The notes beneath the pieces were generated by a model. That model ran no database searches. It was not told the origin of the DNA and was given only the letters and a program-made list of their open reading frames with translations. From an archaeon (GTDB lineage Archaea > Asgardarchaeota > Thorarchaeia > Thorarchaeales > Thorarchaeaceae), in NCBI GenBank assembly GCA_024275415.1, contig JAJRZD010000032.1:1-57140 (forward strand): a stretch of DNA of 57,140 nucleotides, written 5' to 3'. Positions 34,578 through 44,213 of this stretch are shown piece after piece. The position numbers and the translations under genes are program-made. Every line of letters starts with the position of its first letter. Within the stretch, counting starts at the first letter, position 1.

Positions 34578-36866
34578 ATGGGTGACGACAAAAGATGTAG
34601 CATAGACCTACTAGACGACTCGATTAACCTCACCAACGGACTAGTAACAGTAGCATATCATTTTAGACATGGACACGTTTCGCTGAAGGTGAATTCATCA
34701 GACAAGACCTGTTTCTCAAAAAGCTACATCTTAGTCCATACTGATAGAGAAGTGATTGACCTCCGAAAGATGACCTACAGATCATTCAGCGCAGTGGATT
34801 TCAAAGAGGAGCGACTCAAAGGCAAGGCCATGATAATAAAACTCCAAGACTTCGAGAAGACTGCAGAGCTGACAGTTAAATTCTCGGTGTATGAGAACAT
34901 TCCCGGTTATTCTGTTGTTGTTAAATACAAGAACGGGGGCAACGAGGTTCGCGTGAAGGGGATAGACCCATTGGTACTAGAGGTAGATGACAGCTCGCGC
35001 ATAGTAACAGGGTGGGACAGTGACGAACTACGGTTCTTTCACCATGGCTTCCACTCGTGGGAGCTTAGTCAATCACTTCCGATAGACGTTGGTGAGAATG
35101 TCAGCCATTTCTATACTGCACTGAAGAACAAAAAAACTCTGGAGAGCATGGTGTTCGGGTTCGTCACTACGGCGGATCATCTTTCAACAATCACAGTGGG
35201 AGGCAGGGAGGATAAGAAGTCCCGTCTGGCGATGATAGCGGCTACGTCTCATGCAGACAACATCCCTGTCACAGAAAAGGATAGCATCATCTCAGAGGAA
35301 CTGCTCGTACTCTATGGCAAGAGCGCTGAGAAGAACCTTGACACATACATGACACTATTATCGATGAAAATGAACGCATTGTCTTGGCCATACATCCCCA
35401 CAGGCTGGTGCAGCTGGTACTTCTATTATACAATGCCCGATGAAGGCGAGATCATCAAAAATACCGAGTTCTTGGCGAAGCGGTTCCATGAGAACATCCA
35501 ATGGATACAGGTAGACGATGGGTATCAAAAAAGAGTCGGGGATTGGAAAGAGAATGCAAGGTTCGGTAGCGGGCTTGCTTCACTCGTTGAAAGAATCAAA
35601 AAGAACGGATTCCAGGCAGGAGTCTGGGTTGCTCCATTCGTCGCATCCGAGCATTCAGAGATTTTTAGGGACAGGCCTGATTGGTTTGTTAGAGATGAGG
35701 ACAACAACCCCATCGTCGTCGGAGAGAATCCCTTGTGGCTAGGCAAGTTCTACGCACTGGATCTCACAAACCCCAAAGTGCTCGACCATATCAGGGGAAT
35801 CTTCACGAAGTTGAAAGAGGACGGATTTGAGTACTTCAAGATTGATTTCCTGTACCATGCGGCCATATTGGGCAGACGTTTCGACCAGACGGTGACTCGT
35901 GCACAGGCGATTCGGAAAGGTCTCTCAGTCATAAGAGAAGCAGTAGGCAACGATATGATTCTAGGATGTGGTGCTCCAATCGGACCCTGTGTAGGAATGG
36001 TCAACATGATGCGAATCGGGAATGACATTGCAACTGACTGGAGATACGATTGGGGAGGTGGAGTGTACGAATGCACTGTGAACACGATGACCAGAGCGAA
36101 TATGCACGACAGGCTGTGGGTGAACGACCCCGATTGCGTGTTGGTCAGACAGGACGACAATAATCTTACCATAGCTGAGATTAGGCTCTGGCTGAATGTC
36201 GTCGCGTTGAGTGGTGGTGCAATCCTTCTGAGCGATCGGATGATGGAGGTGTCAAAGGAAAGGCTTTCACTCATCGACAGGATTCTACCACCTTACAGGA
36301 AACGTGCTATCGCGGTTGATGCACTGGACAATGAGAACCCGACCACATTCGCACTTAAAGTCGAAAGCCCACTGGGAGAATGGGTGGTTCTAGGATTAGT
36401 GAACCTCAATGAGAAACCCATCGACGTGAGGGTTCCGCTCAAGGCTATCGGTCTCAACCCACGACAGCCACATCATGTCTTTGATTTCTGGGATGAAGAA
36501 TACCACGGACTTGTCGAGGAGGAGATTGCTATCTTCGGACTCGAACGCCATTCTAGTAGACTGTTCATGGTGAAACCCGAGAGCAGGATCCCGTCAGTCC
36601 TGAGCACCAACATGCACTTCACACAGGGGGCTGTGGAGTTAGGTGAGTTGGAATGGAATGCATCGACAAAGGAACTCAGGATCAGAGTACAGCAAGACTG
36701 CAAGCATGAGGGTTCCGTCTTCTTTGTCTTTGGAAACGAATGGATCCCAACGCGTGCCTATGTAGACGAAGAACAAGTCCGGTTCGAAGAGGTTGCTCCT
36801 GAAGTGGTCGCTGTGAAACACAAGTTTCAGAGGGGACAGCAAGTAAGAGTCATTTTCTCACAATGA
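34578..36866 (+). CDS. GH36-family alpha-galactosidase-like glycoside hydrolase
   Basis: A 762-residue protein. N-terminal beta-sandwich (1-290), central TIM barrel (about 295-610) and C-terminal beta domain. Clan GH-D signatures are clear: PTGWCSWYFYY, WIQVDDGYQKRVGDW, nucleophile D423 in YFKIDFLY and acid/base D483 in RIGNDIATDW. It is predicted to retain configuration while cleaving terminal alpha-galactosides (melibiose/raffinose type, or glycan ends). There is no signal peptide, so it acts inside the cell. GGGAGAG is close upstream of ATG 34578. No sugar transporter is adjacent. Other GH36/GH-D specificities, such as alpha-N-acetylgalactosaminidase, are possible. Confidence 0.85.
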   Translation: MGDDKRCSIDLLDDSINLTNGLVTVAYHFRHGHVSLKVNSSDKTCFSKSYILVHTDREVIDLRKMTYRSFSAVDFKEERLKGKAMIIKLQDFEKTAELTVKFSVYENIPGYSVVVKYKNGGNEVRVKGIDPLVLEVDDSSRIVTGWDSDELRFFHHGFHSWELSQSLPIDVGENVSHFYTALKNKKTLESMVFGFVTTADHLSTITVGGREDKKSRLAMIAATSHADNIPVTEKDSIISEELLVLYGKSAEKNLDTYMTLLSMKMNALSWPYIPTGWCSWYFYYTMPDEGEIIKNTEFLAKRFHENIQWIQVDDGYQKRVGDWKENARFGSGLASLVERIKKNGFQAGVWVAPFVASEHSEIFRDRPDWFVRDEDNNPIVVGENPLWLGKFYALDLTNPKVLDHIRGIFTKLKEDGFEYFKIDFLYHAAILGRRFDQTVTRAQAIRKGLSVIREAVGNDMILGCGAPIGPCVGMVNMMRIGNDIATDWRYDWGGGVYECTVNTMTRANMHDRLWVNDPDCVLVRQDDNNLTIAEIRLWLNVVALSGGAILLSDRMMEVSKERLSLIDRILPPYRKRAIAVDALDNENPTTFALKVESPLGEWVVLGLVNLNEKPIDVRVPLKAIGLNPRQPHHVFDFWDEEYHGLVEEEIAIFGLERHSSRLFMVKPESRIPSVLSTNMHFTQGAVELGELEWNASTKELRIRVQQDCKHEGSVFFVFGNEWIPTRAYVDEEQVRFEEVAPEVVAVKHKFQRGQQVRVIFSQ

Positions 36867-36872
36867 TGTCGT

Positions 36873-37778
36873 TCAAACCACTGGATTCCTAAGTGTTCCG
36901 ATGTCTTCGATTGACATCTCAACAATGTCTTTTGGTTTCAGGTATTCGGGAGGATCCCTTGCGAACCCAACACCTGATGGAGTGCCCGTTGCGATTATGT
37001 CACCGGGTTCAAGAGTGAAGGATTGTGAGAGATAGGACACAATTTGTGGGACGTCGAATAACAGGTTGGAGGTATTGGAGTCCTGCTTTACGATACCGTT
37101 CACCTTAGTTTGCATCTTCAGCCCTGACCCATCGCCCAACTCGTCTGCAGTCACGATGCAGGGTCCAATTGGGCAAAACGTGTCAATCGATTTGCCTCGA
37201 ACCCATTGACCACCATCATGCTTTTGAATATCCCGTGCTGTCACATCGTTCAGGACTGTATACCCTGCAACATAGTCAAGTGCCTTTTCTTCCGAAACTT
37301 CCTTACAGCTCCTCCCAATGACCACACCGAGCTCTATCTCCCAGTCAATCTTCTTGCTGACCTTTGGGATGATGATAGGTTCGTCAGGGCCAATCACTGC
37401 ACTCGGAAATTTAGCGAACATGACTGGAAACTTGGGCACCTCTCTGCCTGTTTCTTCGATGTGGTCACGATAGTTCAGACCCAGAGCAACAATCTTCCCC
37501 GGTCGTTCTATAGGAGCTAGGAGCCTGATAGAGTCGAAATTGTATAGGAGGGGGCGTTCTTCTAGCTCAGATTCACTATAGGTGTCCAAAATCTGCCGCA
37601 CAACATCAATGCCCGCAGACCACCGGAGCAAATCAATCATCGTGCTCGGAAATAGCTTGCCATGGATATGGTGCATCCTGCCAAACCGTGATGCAGCCTC
37701 TGGAATATCCAGTATTCCGTCCTCCAATTCGATGCCTATCGATGGGACTCCTAACCGTGAGTAAGTCACTAATCGCAT
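36873..37778 (-). CDS. Fumarylacetoacetate hydrolase (FAH) family protein
   Basis: A 301-residue FAH-fold enzyme with an N-terminal linker domain (MRLVTYSRLGVPSIGIELED) and a catalytic domain from about residue 90. Seen: VALGLNYRDHIEETGRE, the acidic metal-binding run in WEIELGVVIGR, YTVLNDVTARDIQKHDGG, GKSIDTFCPIGP and the closing EPGDIIATGTPSGVGFARDPP. The family includes 2-hydroxyhepta-2,4-diene-1,7-dioate isomerases, acylpyruvate hydrolases and oxaloacetate decarboxylases, all acting on C-C bonds of 2-oxo acids with Mg2+. The exact substrate cannot be read from the sequence. Convergent with the alpha-galactosidase gene, six bases apart. Confidence 0.85.
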   Translation of the reverse strand: MRLVTYSRLGVPSIGIELEDGILDIPEAASRFGRMHHIHGKLFPSTMIDLLRWSAGIDVVRQILDTYSESELEERPLLYNFDSIRLLAPIERPGKIVALGLNYRDHIEETGREVPKFPVMFAKFPSAVIGPDEPIIIPKVSKKIDWEIELGVVIGRSCKEVSEEKALDYVAGYTVLNDVTARDIQKHDGGQWVRGKSIDTFCPIGPCIVTADELGDGSGLKMQTKVNGIVKQDSNTSNLLFDVPQIVSYLSQSFTLEPGDIIATGTPSGVGFARDPPEYLKPKDIVEMSIEDIGTLRNPVV

Positions 37779-37839
37779 AGAATCTAATTACAAATAGTTT
37801 CATTTATCCGTAATGGTGCTTCAATAATGCTGACCAAAG

Positions 37840-38178
37840 ATGAACGACGCCTCAGATTCCAGAACACTGGATGAGCTTCCTGACCGAGTCTTTGTAGCGC
37901 TGGGCAGAAGAGGGATGGAAGGCATTCCCTTGAAGGAGTGTACCTACGAATGCGATAGTGTTGAACTCACACTGCTATCAGTCAGCACAAATTCACCAGA
38001 TATCTCCAAAAAAGGAAAGGAGGAGATAACGGAAGATTGGATCGTGCAATGTGAAAAGTGCGGGAGAAGTTTCACTTTCCGCTGCAAAAGCAGGTACTTT
38101 GATGGTGAGCGGATGGACACCATGGTCAATATCCTAGACGACGAAGGAAAGGACTTGGGTTGGTTGGGAAGCTATTAG
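37840..38178 (+). CDS. Small zinc-finger-like protein of unknown function
   Basis: A 112-residue protein. The centre holds CEKCGRSFTFRCKSRYF (a CXXC with a third cysteine), with a CTYEC pair 40 residues earlier, so a metal site is possible. The rest is charged with short strands. No family recognised. It precedes leuB by 13 bases on the same strand and may share its transcript; a link to the leu-like enzymes is not otherwise evident. Confidence 0.55.
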   Translation: MNDASDSRTLDELPDRVFVALGRRGMEGIPLKECTYECDSVELTLLSVSTNSPDISKKGKEEITEDWIVQCEKCGRSFTFRCKSRYFDGERMDTMVNILDDEGKDLGWLGSY

Positions 38179-38191
38179 GTGGGGTCACTCT

Positions 38192-39337
38192 GTGAGAACA
38201 TACAAGATAGCACTCCTCCCCGGAGACGGGATTGGTCGTGAGGTGATTCCCGAGGCATTTCGTGTCCTTCAAGCAGTGGAGCATTCTGTTTCCGGATTCC
38301 ATCTCGACCCGCATGAATTCGAATGCGGTGGTGAGTACTACCTCAAGCATGGGAGGGAGTGGTCGTCGGAGGCTGAGGAGTTCACCAAGAACGAGGCGGA
38401 TGCTGTGTTGCTGGGCGCAGTCGGTGGCATCACCGCGAATGGTGAATCGATTAGACGACCAGACGGGCATCTCGCAGGGTATAGCGTTGTCATTGGGCTC
38501 CGCATAGAGTTGGAACTCTTTGCAAACGTACGTCCGGTCAAGCTCTATGAGGGAGTACCTACACCTCTTGCGAACAAGGAGTATCATCATGTGAACATGA
38601 TCATGGTACGTGAGAATACCGAGGGTCTCTATGCCCCTCAAGATGAACCTTCCCGAGCCTCGACAAGCGATATGGTCATCGACAAGCGAGTGATAACCAA
38701 AAAGGGGAGCATGAGGGTCTGTGACCATGCATTTAGCGTGGCATCAAAATCAGCGGGGGCTCCTATAGACGGTGTGAAAAGAGTCACTTGTGTGGACAAG
38801 AGCAATCTCCTTGCAGGATGTCAGCTGTTCAGGAGGTCCTTTGACGAAGTAGGAGAGAGGTATCCTGATATTTCCAGGGATTATGCGTATGTAGATGCAT
38901 TCACTCAATGGATGATAAGAAGACCTGAATACTATAACGTCGTGGTTGCTCCAAACGCATTCGGGGACATTATAACGGATCTTGGAGCCGCGATACAGGG
39001 TGGGCTTGGCATGGCCCCCGCGGGAAGCATTGGGACGAAACACGCGGTCTTTGAGCCCGTGCACGGTTCTGCTCCGAAATATTACGGCAGGAATGTTTCG
39101 AATCCAATAGCTGCCATCCTGTCAGCAGCAATGATGTTGGATTGGCTAGGCAGGAAACACAGCGACTCAAAACTCCAAGCAGCATCCTCGACCATCGAAG
39201 AGTGCGTCAAGGCTGTACTCGAAGAAGGTTCGATTCGTACATACGATCTTTGCATCGATAGGTGGAAATCAGTCACGCCAAGCTCGACAACTGAAGTTAC
39301 TGACGCAATCATCAAGAGAGTCAAAGAGGGAGTGTAA
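38192..39337 (+). CDS. leuB: Beta-decarboxylating dehydrogenase (3-isopropylmalate dehydrogenase-like)
   Basis: A 381-residue member of the isocitrate/isopropylmalate/tartrate dehydrogenase family, starting at GTG 38192. Motifs: [11 protein letters not shown], a substrate arginine region ([22 protein letters not shown]), [12 protein letters not shown], a catalytic lysine segment ([10 protein letters not shown]), metal-site [11 protein letters not shown] with [15 protein letters not shown], and [20 protein letters not shown] for NAD(P). It oxidises and decarboxylates a 2-alkylmalate. The genes that follow encode the matching dehydratase subunits, so isopropylmalate (leucine pathway) or homoisocitrate-type substrates are most likely. 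It is about 30-40 residues longer than many archaeal LeuB proteins. Confidence 0.8.
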   Translation: MRTYKIALLPGDGIGREVIPEAFRVLQAVEHSVSGFHLDPHEFECGGEYYLKHGREWSSEAEEFTKNEADAVLLGAVGGITANGESIRRPDGHLAGYSVVIGLRIELELFANVRPVKLYEGVPTPLANKEYHHVNMIMVRENTEGLYAPQDEPSRASTSDMVIDKRVITKKGSMRVCDHAFSVASKSAGAPIDGVKRVTCVDKSNLLAGCQLFRRSFDEVGERYPDISRDYAYVDAFTQWMIRRPEYYNVVVAPNAFGDIITDLGAAIQGGLGMAPAGSIGTKHAVFEPVHGSAPKYYGRNVSNPIAAILSAAMMLDWLGRKHSDSKLQAASSTIEECVKAVLEEGSIRTYDLCIDRWKSVTPSSTTEVTDAIIKRVKEGV

Positions 39338-39343
39338 GCACAT

Positions 39344-40609
39344 TTGCCATATACTATTGCGGAAAAAATCATTGCTGCGCACACACACGAGAAAAATGTC
39401 AGTCCGGGCGACATCGTGGATGTGTCTGTGGACTTCATCATGGTTCACGAGGTCTTGGGATCCAGAATAGTGTCCATCCTTGAAGAGATGGGGTTCAAGA
39501 AGGTATGGGATCCAGAGAAAGTCCTTGTCGTCAACGACCATTGGGCTCCCGCTCCAGATACGGAAAGTGCACAAATCCATGTCCGTAACAGGCAGTTTGT
39601 CAGAGCACAGGACATCAAGCATTTCTGCGATGTCGATGGTGGTATCTGCCATCAGGTGCTTGCCGAGAAGGGGCTCGCTCGTCCGGGAATGCTCATAGTC
39701 GGGAGCGATTCACATTCCACGACATATGGTGCGTTCAACGCGTTCTCTACAGGTCTTGCGGCAACTGACAGCGCGATGATTCTGGCAACCGGAGAAATCT
39801 GGCTCAAAGTCCCAGAAGCGATAAGGATAGACATCGAGGGGCAATTGCCTACCAGAGTGATGAGCAAGGACATCATCCTGAAAATCATCACTGACCTTGG
39901 ATCTGATGGTGCGAATTACAAGTCGATGGAATTCTTTGGATCTTTGATTGATAATCTGTCAGTCGGTTCGAGGATGACGATGTGTAACATGACGGTTGAA
40001 GCCGGAGCAAAGTGTGGAATTATGCCAATGAGTAGTGCGGTGAAAGACTGGCTCGAAAAAAATGCGGCAGGTCGTGAGTATTCCCCAGTGTCGCCAGACA
40101 AAGATGCCGAATATAGTGGCTCTTTAAGTTACGACTTGACTGATGATCCCGTTGAGCCAATGGTCGCCCTGCCTCACAGTCCAGTGAACAGTAAACCTGT
40201 ATCTGAGATTGGCGATGTAGAGATTGATCAGGCATTCATCGGGTCATGCACTAATGGGAGATTGGAGGATCTTGAAATCACTGCACAGATCCTGAAAGGG
40301 AAGCGCATCCATAAGGACGTTAGGCTCATCATCACACCTGCTAGCAGGAGAACCTATATCGAAGCGATGCGAAACGGGACAATCGAAATCCTCATGGATG
40401 CTGGTGCCATTGTGACAAACAGTACATGTGGTGCCTGCATCGGAGGACACCTAGGAGTGCTGGGACCATCAGAGGTCTGTGTGTCCAGCACGAACCGGAA
40501 CTTCCAAGGAAGGATGGGACATCCTACATCCCGTGTGTTTCTTGCATCCCCAGCCACAGTCGCAGCCAGTGCGATTACTGGGATCATAACCGATCCAAGA
40601 GAGGTCTGA
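39344..40609 (+). CDS. leuC: Isopropylmalate/homoaconitate dehydratase large subunit
   Basis: A 421-residue aconitase-family large subunit of the archaeal type, with TTG 39344 as start, six bases after the leuB stop and with AGAGGGAG in the end of leuB as ribosome binding site. Three cluster cysteines are in place: one in AFIGSCTNGRLED and two in STCGACIGGHLG. Further motifs: VVNDHWAPAPD, GICHQVLAEKG and VGSDSHSTTYGAFNAFSTG. With the small subunit it moves the hydroxyl of a 2-alkylmalate through a 4Fe-4S cluster. Isopropylmalate is the simplest substrate; homocitrate and methylcitramalate-type substrates share this family. Confidence 0.85.
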   Translation: MPYTIAEKIIAAHTHEKNVSPGDIVDVSVDFIMVHEVLGSRIVSILEEMGFKKVWDPEKVLVVNDHWAPAPDTESAQIHVRNRQFVRAQDIKHFCDVDGGICHQVLAEKGLARPGMLIVGSDSHSTTYGAFNAFSTGLAATDSAMILATGEIWLKVPEAIRIDIEGQLPTRVMSKDIILKIITDLGSDGANYKSMEFFGSLIDNLSVGSRMTMCNMTVEAGAKCGIMPMSSAVKDWLEKNAAGREYSPVSPDKDAEYSGSLSYDLTDDPVEPMVALPHSPVNSKPVSEIGDVEIDQAFIGSCTNGRLEDLEITAQILKGKRIHKDVRLIITPASRRTYIEAMRNGTIEILMDAGAIVTNSTCGACIGGHLGVLGPSEVCVSSTNRNFQGRMGHPTSRVFLASPATVAASAITGIITDPREV

Positions 40610-40612
40610 ACA

Positions 40613-41116
40613 ATGAGGGAATCACAAGTCCTTGAAGGGAAAGCGATAGTGTTTGGCGATGATATCAACACAGACCAGATTATCCAAGGACGTTATCTCC
40701 AGCTCCTAGACTACGCTGAGATGGCACAACACACCTTCGAGGTTGTCATGCCTGATTTCGTGCAGGTCGTAGAAGAAGGGGATATCATCGTGGCGGGTCG
40801 AAACTTCGGGGGTGGTTCCTCACGAGAGGAGGCACCGATGGTCTTGAAAACCAATGGAATAAGCTGCGTACTCGCAGAATCTTTTGCAAGAATCTTCTAT
40901 CGCAACGCATTCAATGTGGGAATCCCAGCCATCGTAGTGAAGGGCATATCGAATCAGGTGAAAGAACTTGAACGCCTTCAAGTCAATCTGCTGGAGGGCA
41001 TCGTCACACCATTAGGATCAGGAAAACGGTTGGTGGGAGAAAGAATACCACAGAAGATGCTGGAAATCCTCAGAGCAGGAGGAGCGGTCGAGTGGTACAA
41101 GTCACTATACAGGTAG
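40613..41116 (+). CDS. leuD: Isopropylmalate/homoaconitate dehydratase small subunit
   Basis: A 167-residue swivelling-domain subunit that completes the dehydratase. GDDINTDQIIQGRYL and the catalytic-serine loop GRNFGGGSSREEAPMVL are present, with FARIFYRNAFNVGIPAI afterwards. In archaeal enzymes the residues after GRY in the first loop help set specificity (YLRT-like in homoaconitase types); here the loop reads GRYLQLLDYAE, matching neither pattern well. ATG 40613 starts three bases after the leuC stop. No 2-isopropylmalate synthase gene is in the window. Confidence 0.85.
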   Translation: MRESQVLEGKAIVFGDDINTDQIIQGRYLQLLDYAEMAQHTFEVVMPDFVQVVEEGDIIVAGRNFGGGSSREEAPMVLKTNGISCVLAESFARIFYRNAFNVGIPAIVVKGISNQVKELERLQVNLLEGIVTPLGSGKRLVGERIPQKMLEILRAGGAVEWYKSLYR

Positions 41117-41175
41117 AAAATACTAATAGGACTCGTTCATCAGCAACCATAGGATAATCCGCAGAGGTCTTTTTA

Positions 41176-42954
41176 ATGAATATCATGCTGTTCTTGCTTA
41201 TCTCACTCATCGTCCATGCAATACCGGTTCCCTATGAGTCACAAATGCTCCGGTTCAATAGGCTGCTGAAATGGCTCCCATTTCGGTTGGCTTGGGGAAC
41301 CATTGCGTGGGCTGTGATAACTATTCTTGGAATGATGGTGTTGCCTTGGGCTATTATTAGTCTCATTATGAGCTTTGCATTGTTGCTGCTCTTTGCTGGT
41401 GGTTTCAGACCAGGTCAAATCGATGACATCATAGGAGGAGCCAAAGTACCCTTCATCTGTTTTGGGCTTATCATAGTCATCGTACTCCCCGTCTTCTCAG
41501 GAATCATCGGCTGGACATCTGATGTTGCCAATGCGGAGTATGTAGATTCGATGATATCTCAGACAACAGACCCGCTCTTTGACTCACCCATCCCTGACAA
41601 TCAGGTACGACTGGTCACATCTGAGTATGCGTCATATGTTGCCCAACAACAGTTCGCATCCATTGGTTCGAACATAGATATTGCAGCAACTCATATCACG
41701 ACCCGTAATGACCGGTTGGTATGGGTGTCTGTGATAGTATCAACCAATGTACTATCTGAAAATTATGTGAAGGCATTAATCGTGGTCGATGCCAATGACC
41801 CATCATTGGTGGAAATCATCACAGATATACAAATTCCTGTTGGAGAAGGACTCTTCTGGGATAGGAATATCCAGTTTGGCAATTACTTGCAGGACATGAC
41901 GAACTCGTATGAATACGCCTATCCGACCTGGGATCCAGCAGGCAATCTTGTCTACATCCAGACAAGGACTGCACTCGGGTTCGATTTCATAGAACGACCT
42001 CTTGGACCAATCATCTATTCCCAGAACGGAACCATCCAGACCTTTGATACAATTGAGGACACTCCGAGATGGGTGACTCAGGTGTATAGCGAGGAGTGGT
42101 TGGAGCGAAGCATAGGCCGCTGGGGAGGATACCGTAGAGGAGATAGTTTCGACCTTTTCGCAGGTGGCTTCCTCTGGGTGATTCCTCCGTCGAATGACAG
42201 ATTCCAGATGACTGAGGATACACGTTACATCCTCAACCCCGACACTAACAGGGTAGAGGCATTGGTGGCAGTCCATCCTCCAGGTTCATCCACGCTCTCT
42301 CTCAGTGGATTTGTAAGAGGAACGAATGATGGCATCTATTTCCATGACCTCAGAAACTCCGGTTTCGCCAGTGGGGAGGCTGCTATCAATGAGATCATCA
42401 AGCAGTTCCCAGACCCCAATTCAGGACAGTATTTTGGAGCGATGCCTTTGCTATATCCGGTTCAGATAGATGCGACTACCACAAGGTATGCATGGTATTC
42501 TCCGATTTACTGGATTGATGGGTACTATGACTCTGATGCCGAGCAGTACTACATCACAGACATCCGATTACATGCATTCGGAATAGCTGATGCTCAAGAT
42601 GTAACTCTGTCTTACACGCTTGAGAGGAGTGGTACACTGACTGGAGCTGCATTGGTAAAAGCCGTCCGAGAAGGATATGTCGCTGAGGTCGGTGGCGAGA
42701 TCATCGGAGAGCCCTCAGACATATTCACACTGACAGCAAATGTGACGAGCATTGCGTCCTATGTGGAGAATGGCGACACACACATCGTCCTAGGAACAGA
42801 CAACTCGACTTACGAATACATTGTCGGCGCAAAGTCATGGATGAATTTGACAGACTGGTACACACTGCTCAATCTACAAGTGAATGACAAGTTCACTGCA
42901 ACTATCCAGATTGTTGACGGAGAATATAGGATAACCGCCATAACAAAAGAATGA
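41176..42954 (+). CDS. Large membrane protein with extracellular domain, unknown function
   Basis: A 592-residue protein. Four hydrophobic segments occupy residues 1-120 (MLFLLISLIVHAIPV; AWGTIAWAVITILGMMVLPW; IISLIMSFALLLLFAGG; VPFICFGLIIVIVLPVFSG). They are followed by about 470 residues of beta-rich, probably external sequence with several N-glycosylation sequons (NST, NLT, NVT). The C-terminal 70 residues (SDIFTLTANVTSIASYVENG onward) look like an OB-like small beta domain. No family recognised. It is alone between the leu-like set and a strong terminator; ATG 41176 follows an AT-rich tract with a possible TATA element near 41120. Confidence 0.65.
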   Translation: MNIMLFLLISLIVHAIPVPYESQMLRFNRLLKWLPFRLAWGTIAWAVITILGMMVLPWAIISLIMSFALLLLFAGGFRPGQIDDIIGGAKVPFICFGLIIVIVLPVFSGIIGWTSDVANAEYVDSMISQTTDPLFDSPIPDNQVRLVTSEYASYVAQQQFASIGSNIDIAATHITTRNDRLVWVSVIVSTNVLSENYVKALIVVDANDPSLVEIITDIQIPVGEGLFWDRNIQFGNYLQDMTNSYEYAYPTWDPAGNLVYIQTRTALGFDFIERPLGPIIYSQNGTIQTFDTIEDTPRWVTQVYSEEWLERSIGRWGGYRRGDSFDLFAGGFLWVIPPSNDRFQMTEDTRYILNPDTNRVEALVAVHPPGSSTLSLSGFVRGTNDGIYFHDLRNSGFASGEAAINEIIKQFPDPNSGQYFGAMPLLYPVQIDATTTRYAWYSPIYWIDGYYDSDAEQYYITDIRLHAFGIADAQDVTLSYTLERSGTLTGAALVKAVREGYVAEVGGEIIGEPSDIFTLTANVTSIASYVENGDTHIVLGTDNSTYEYIVGAKSWMNLTDWYTLLNLQVNDKFTATIQIVDGEYRITAITKE

Positions 42955-42985
42955 GTTGGGATTCCCCCAACTCCCTTTTTTCTTT
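42953..42985 (+). terminator. Intrinsic-type terminator
   Basis: A perfect 8-bp stem (GAGTTGGG/CCCAACTC) begins within the stop codon of the membrane protein gene and is followed by CCTTTTTTCTTT. It separates that gene from the convergent acyl-CoA dehydrogenase. Confidence 0.8.
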
Positions 42986-42993
42986 AAGACCAT

Positions 42994-44157
42994 CTAGAGC
43001 ATTTCTTTGTAGACTTCACGTTGGATAAGGAATCTGAGAATCTCCGCAGTTCCGCCTCCAATAGTCATTAGCCGTGCATCACGCAGAAATCGTTCCACAG
43101 GATAGTCAGTGGTGTAGCCCATACCACCAAGCACCTGTAAGGCATCATTAGTAATAGAGATTGCAGCTTCCGTAGCATACAACTTGGCGATGGATGCCTG
43201 CTTGGTTATCTTCATCCCCTTATCGTACATCCTTGCAGCAGTAAGGGTAAGTGCGCGGGCCGCTTCCAGTTTCATTGCCATGTCTGCAATCTTGAAACTC
43301 ACGCCTTCAAAAGCACGGATTGCCCTTCCAAACTGCTGTCGTTCATTGGAGTATTTCACAGCGACCTCATAGGGAGTACGTCCATACCCAATTGCCTCGG
43401 CAGCAATGGCTGTTCGTTCACTGTCCAGCTCGTCCATGAGGATGCGGAATCCCTGTACTTCTTCGCCGAGAAGCATCTCAGAACCTAGACGAACATCTTC
43501 GAGTTTAAGCCATGAAACTCTGGCAGACTTCATGCCTAGTAAGTCATGATCCTTCACGACACTAAACCCATCAGCATCAGTAGGAACGATGAATGCTGAC
43601 ATACCATCCTTCGATTTGACTGATGGGTCAGTGATAGCGAACGCGCACATATAGTCAGCCTGACTACCATTTGTGATGAACCGTTTCTCGCCATTAAGAA
43701 CCCACTCATCACCATCCTTCTCGGCCCTAGTCTTCATCCCTGCGGTGTCAGACCCGACCTCCGGCTCAGTGATGCCGATGCATCCTATCTTCTCACCCTT
43801 GACCACTGGAGCAAGGTACTTCTTCTTTTGCTCATCAGTGCCGAACACCTTCAAGGGCATTCCGAAAAGGGTAGTGGATGCCATCCGTGCCATGTCGAGT
43901 CCTCCGTTAGCAGCAGAGATCTCCTCAGCGACTATGATCTCGTAGGACAGCCCCTTTGCAGTACCTCCGTAGTCCTTGTCATGATGGACTCCCATGAACC
44001 CTGCCTGGCCAATCTTTCTCAGAAGATCACGCGGGTAAGAACCCTTGTCAATCTCATCTGCTATAGGGTAAATCTCCTTGTCACAAAACTCGCGAACTTG
44101 CTTTCTGAACTCAATCTCTTCCTCAGTCCATAGGACACTACTAAGATAGTCTGCCAT
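42994..44157 (-). CDS. Acyl-CoA dehydrogenase
   Basis: A 387-residue flavoprotein that oxidises acyl-CoA to 2-enoyl-CoA. FAD-binding and substrate segments: IGCIGITEPEVGSDTAGMKT, GEKRFITNGSQAD, and the C-terminal GGMGYTTDYPVERFLRDARL. The position of the catalytic Glu in medium-chain enzymes (EGT motif) is glycine here (IGGGTAEI); a glutamate occurs instead in MDELDSERTAIAAE, as in isovaleryl- and long-chain-type enzymes. Branched or long acyl-CoA is therefore plausible. ATG 44157 is chosen over TTG 44163. No electron-transfer flavoprotein gene is next to it. Confidence 0.9.
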   Translation of the reverse strand: MADYLSSVLWTEEEIEFRKQVREFCDKEIYPIADEIDKGSYPRDLLRKIGQAGFMGVHHDKDYGGTAKGLSYEIIVAEEISAANGGLDMARMASTTLFGMPLKVFGTDEQKKKYLAPVVKGEKIGCIGITEPEVGSDTAGMKTRAEKDGDEWVLNGEKRFITNGSQADYMCAFAITDPSVKSKDGMSAFIVPTDADGFSVVKDHDLLGMKSARVSWLKLEDVRLGSEMLLGEEVQGFRILMDELDSERTAIAAEAIGYGRTPYEVAVKYSNERQQFGRAIRAFEGVSFKIADMAMKLEAARALTLTAARMYDKGMKITKQASIAKLYATEAAISITNDALQVLGGMGYTTDYPVERFLRDARLMTIGGGTAEILRFLIQREVYKEML

Positions 44158-44213
44158 TGTCAAACACGGTCAAGGCACTGAGGTGCGGTACTTAAATTCC
44201 TAACGAATGTCGC

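Noticed and set aside
41803..42276. A 157-codon minus-strand frame inside the 592-residue membrane protein gene
   Set aside because: Antisense to a long protein-like frame, with no membrane, domain or start signals of its own.
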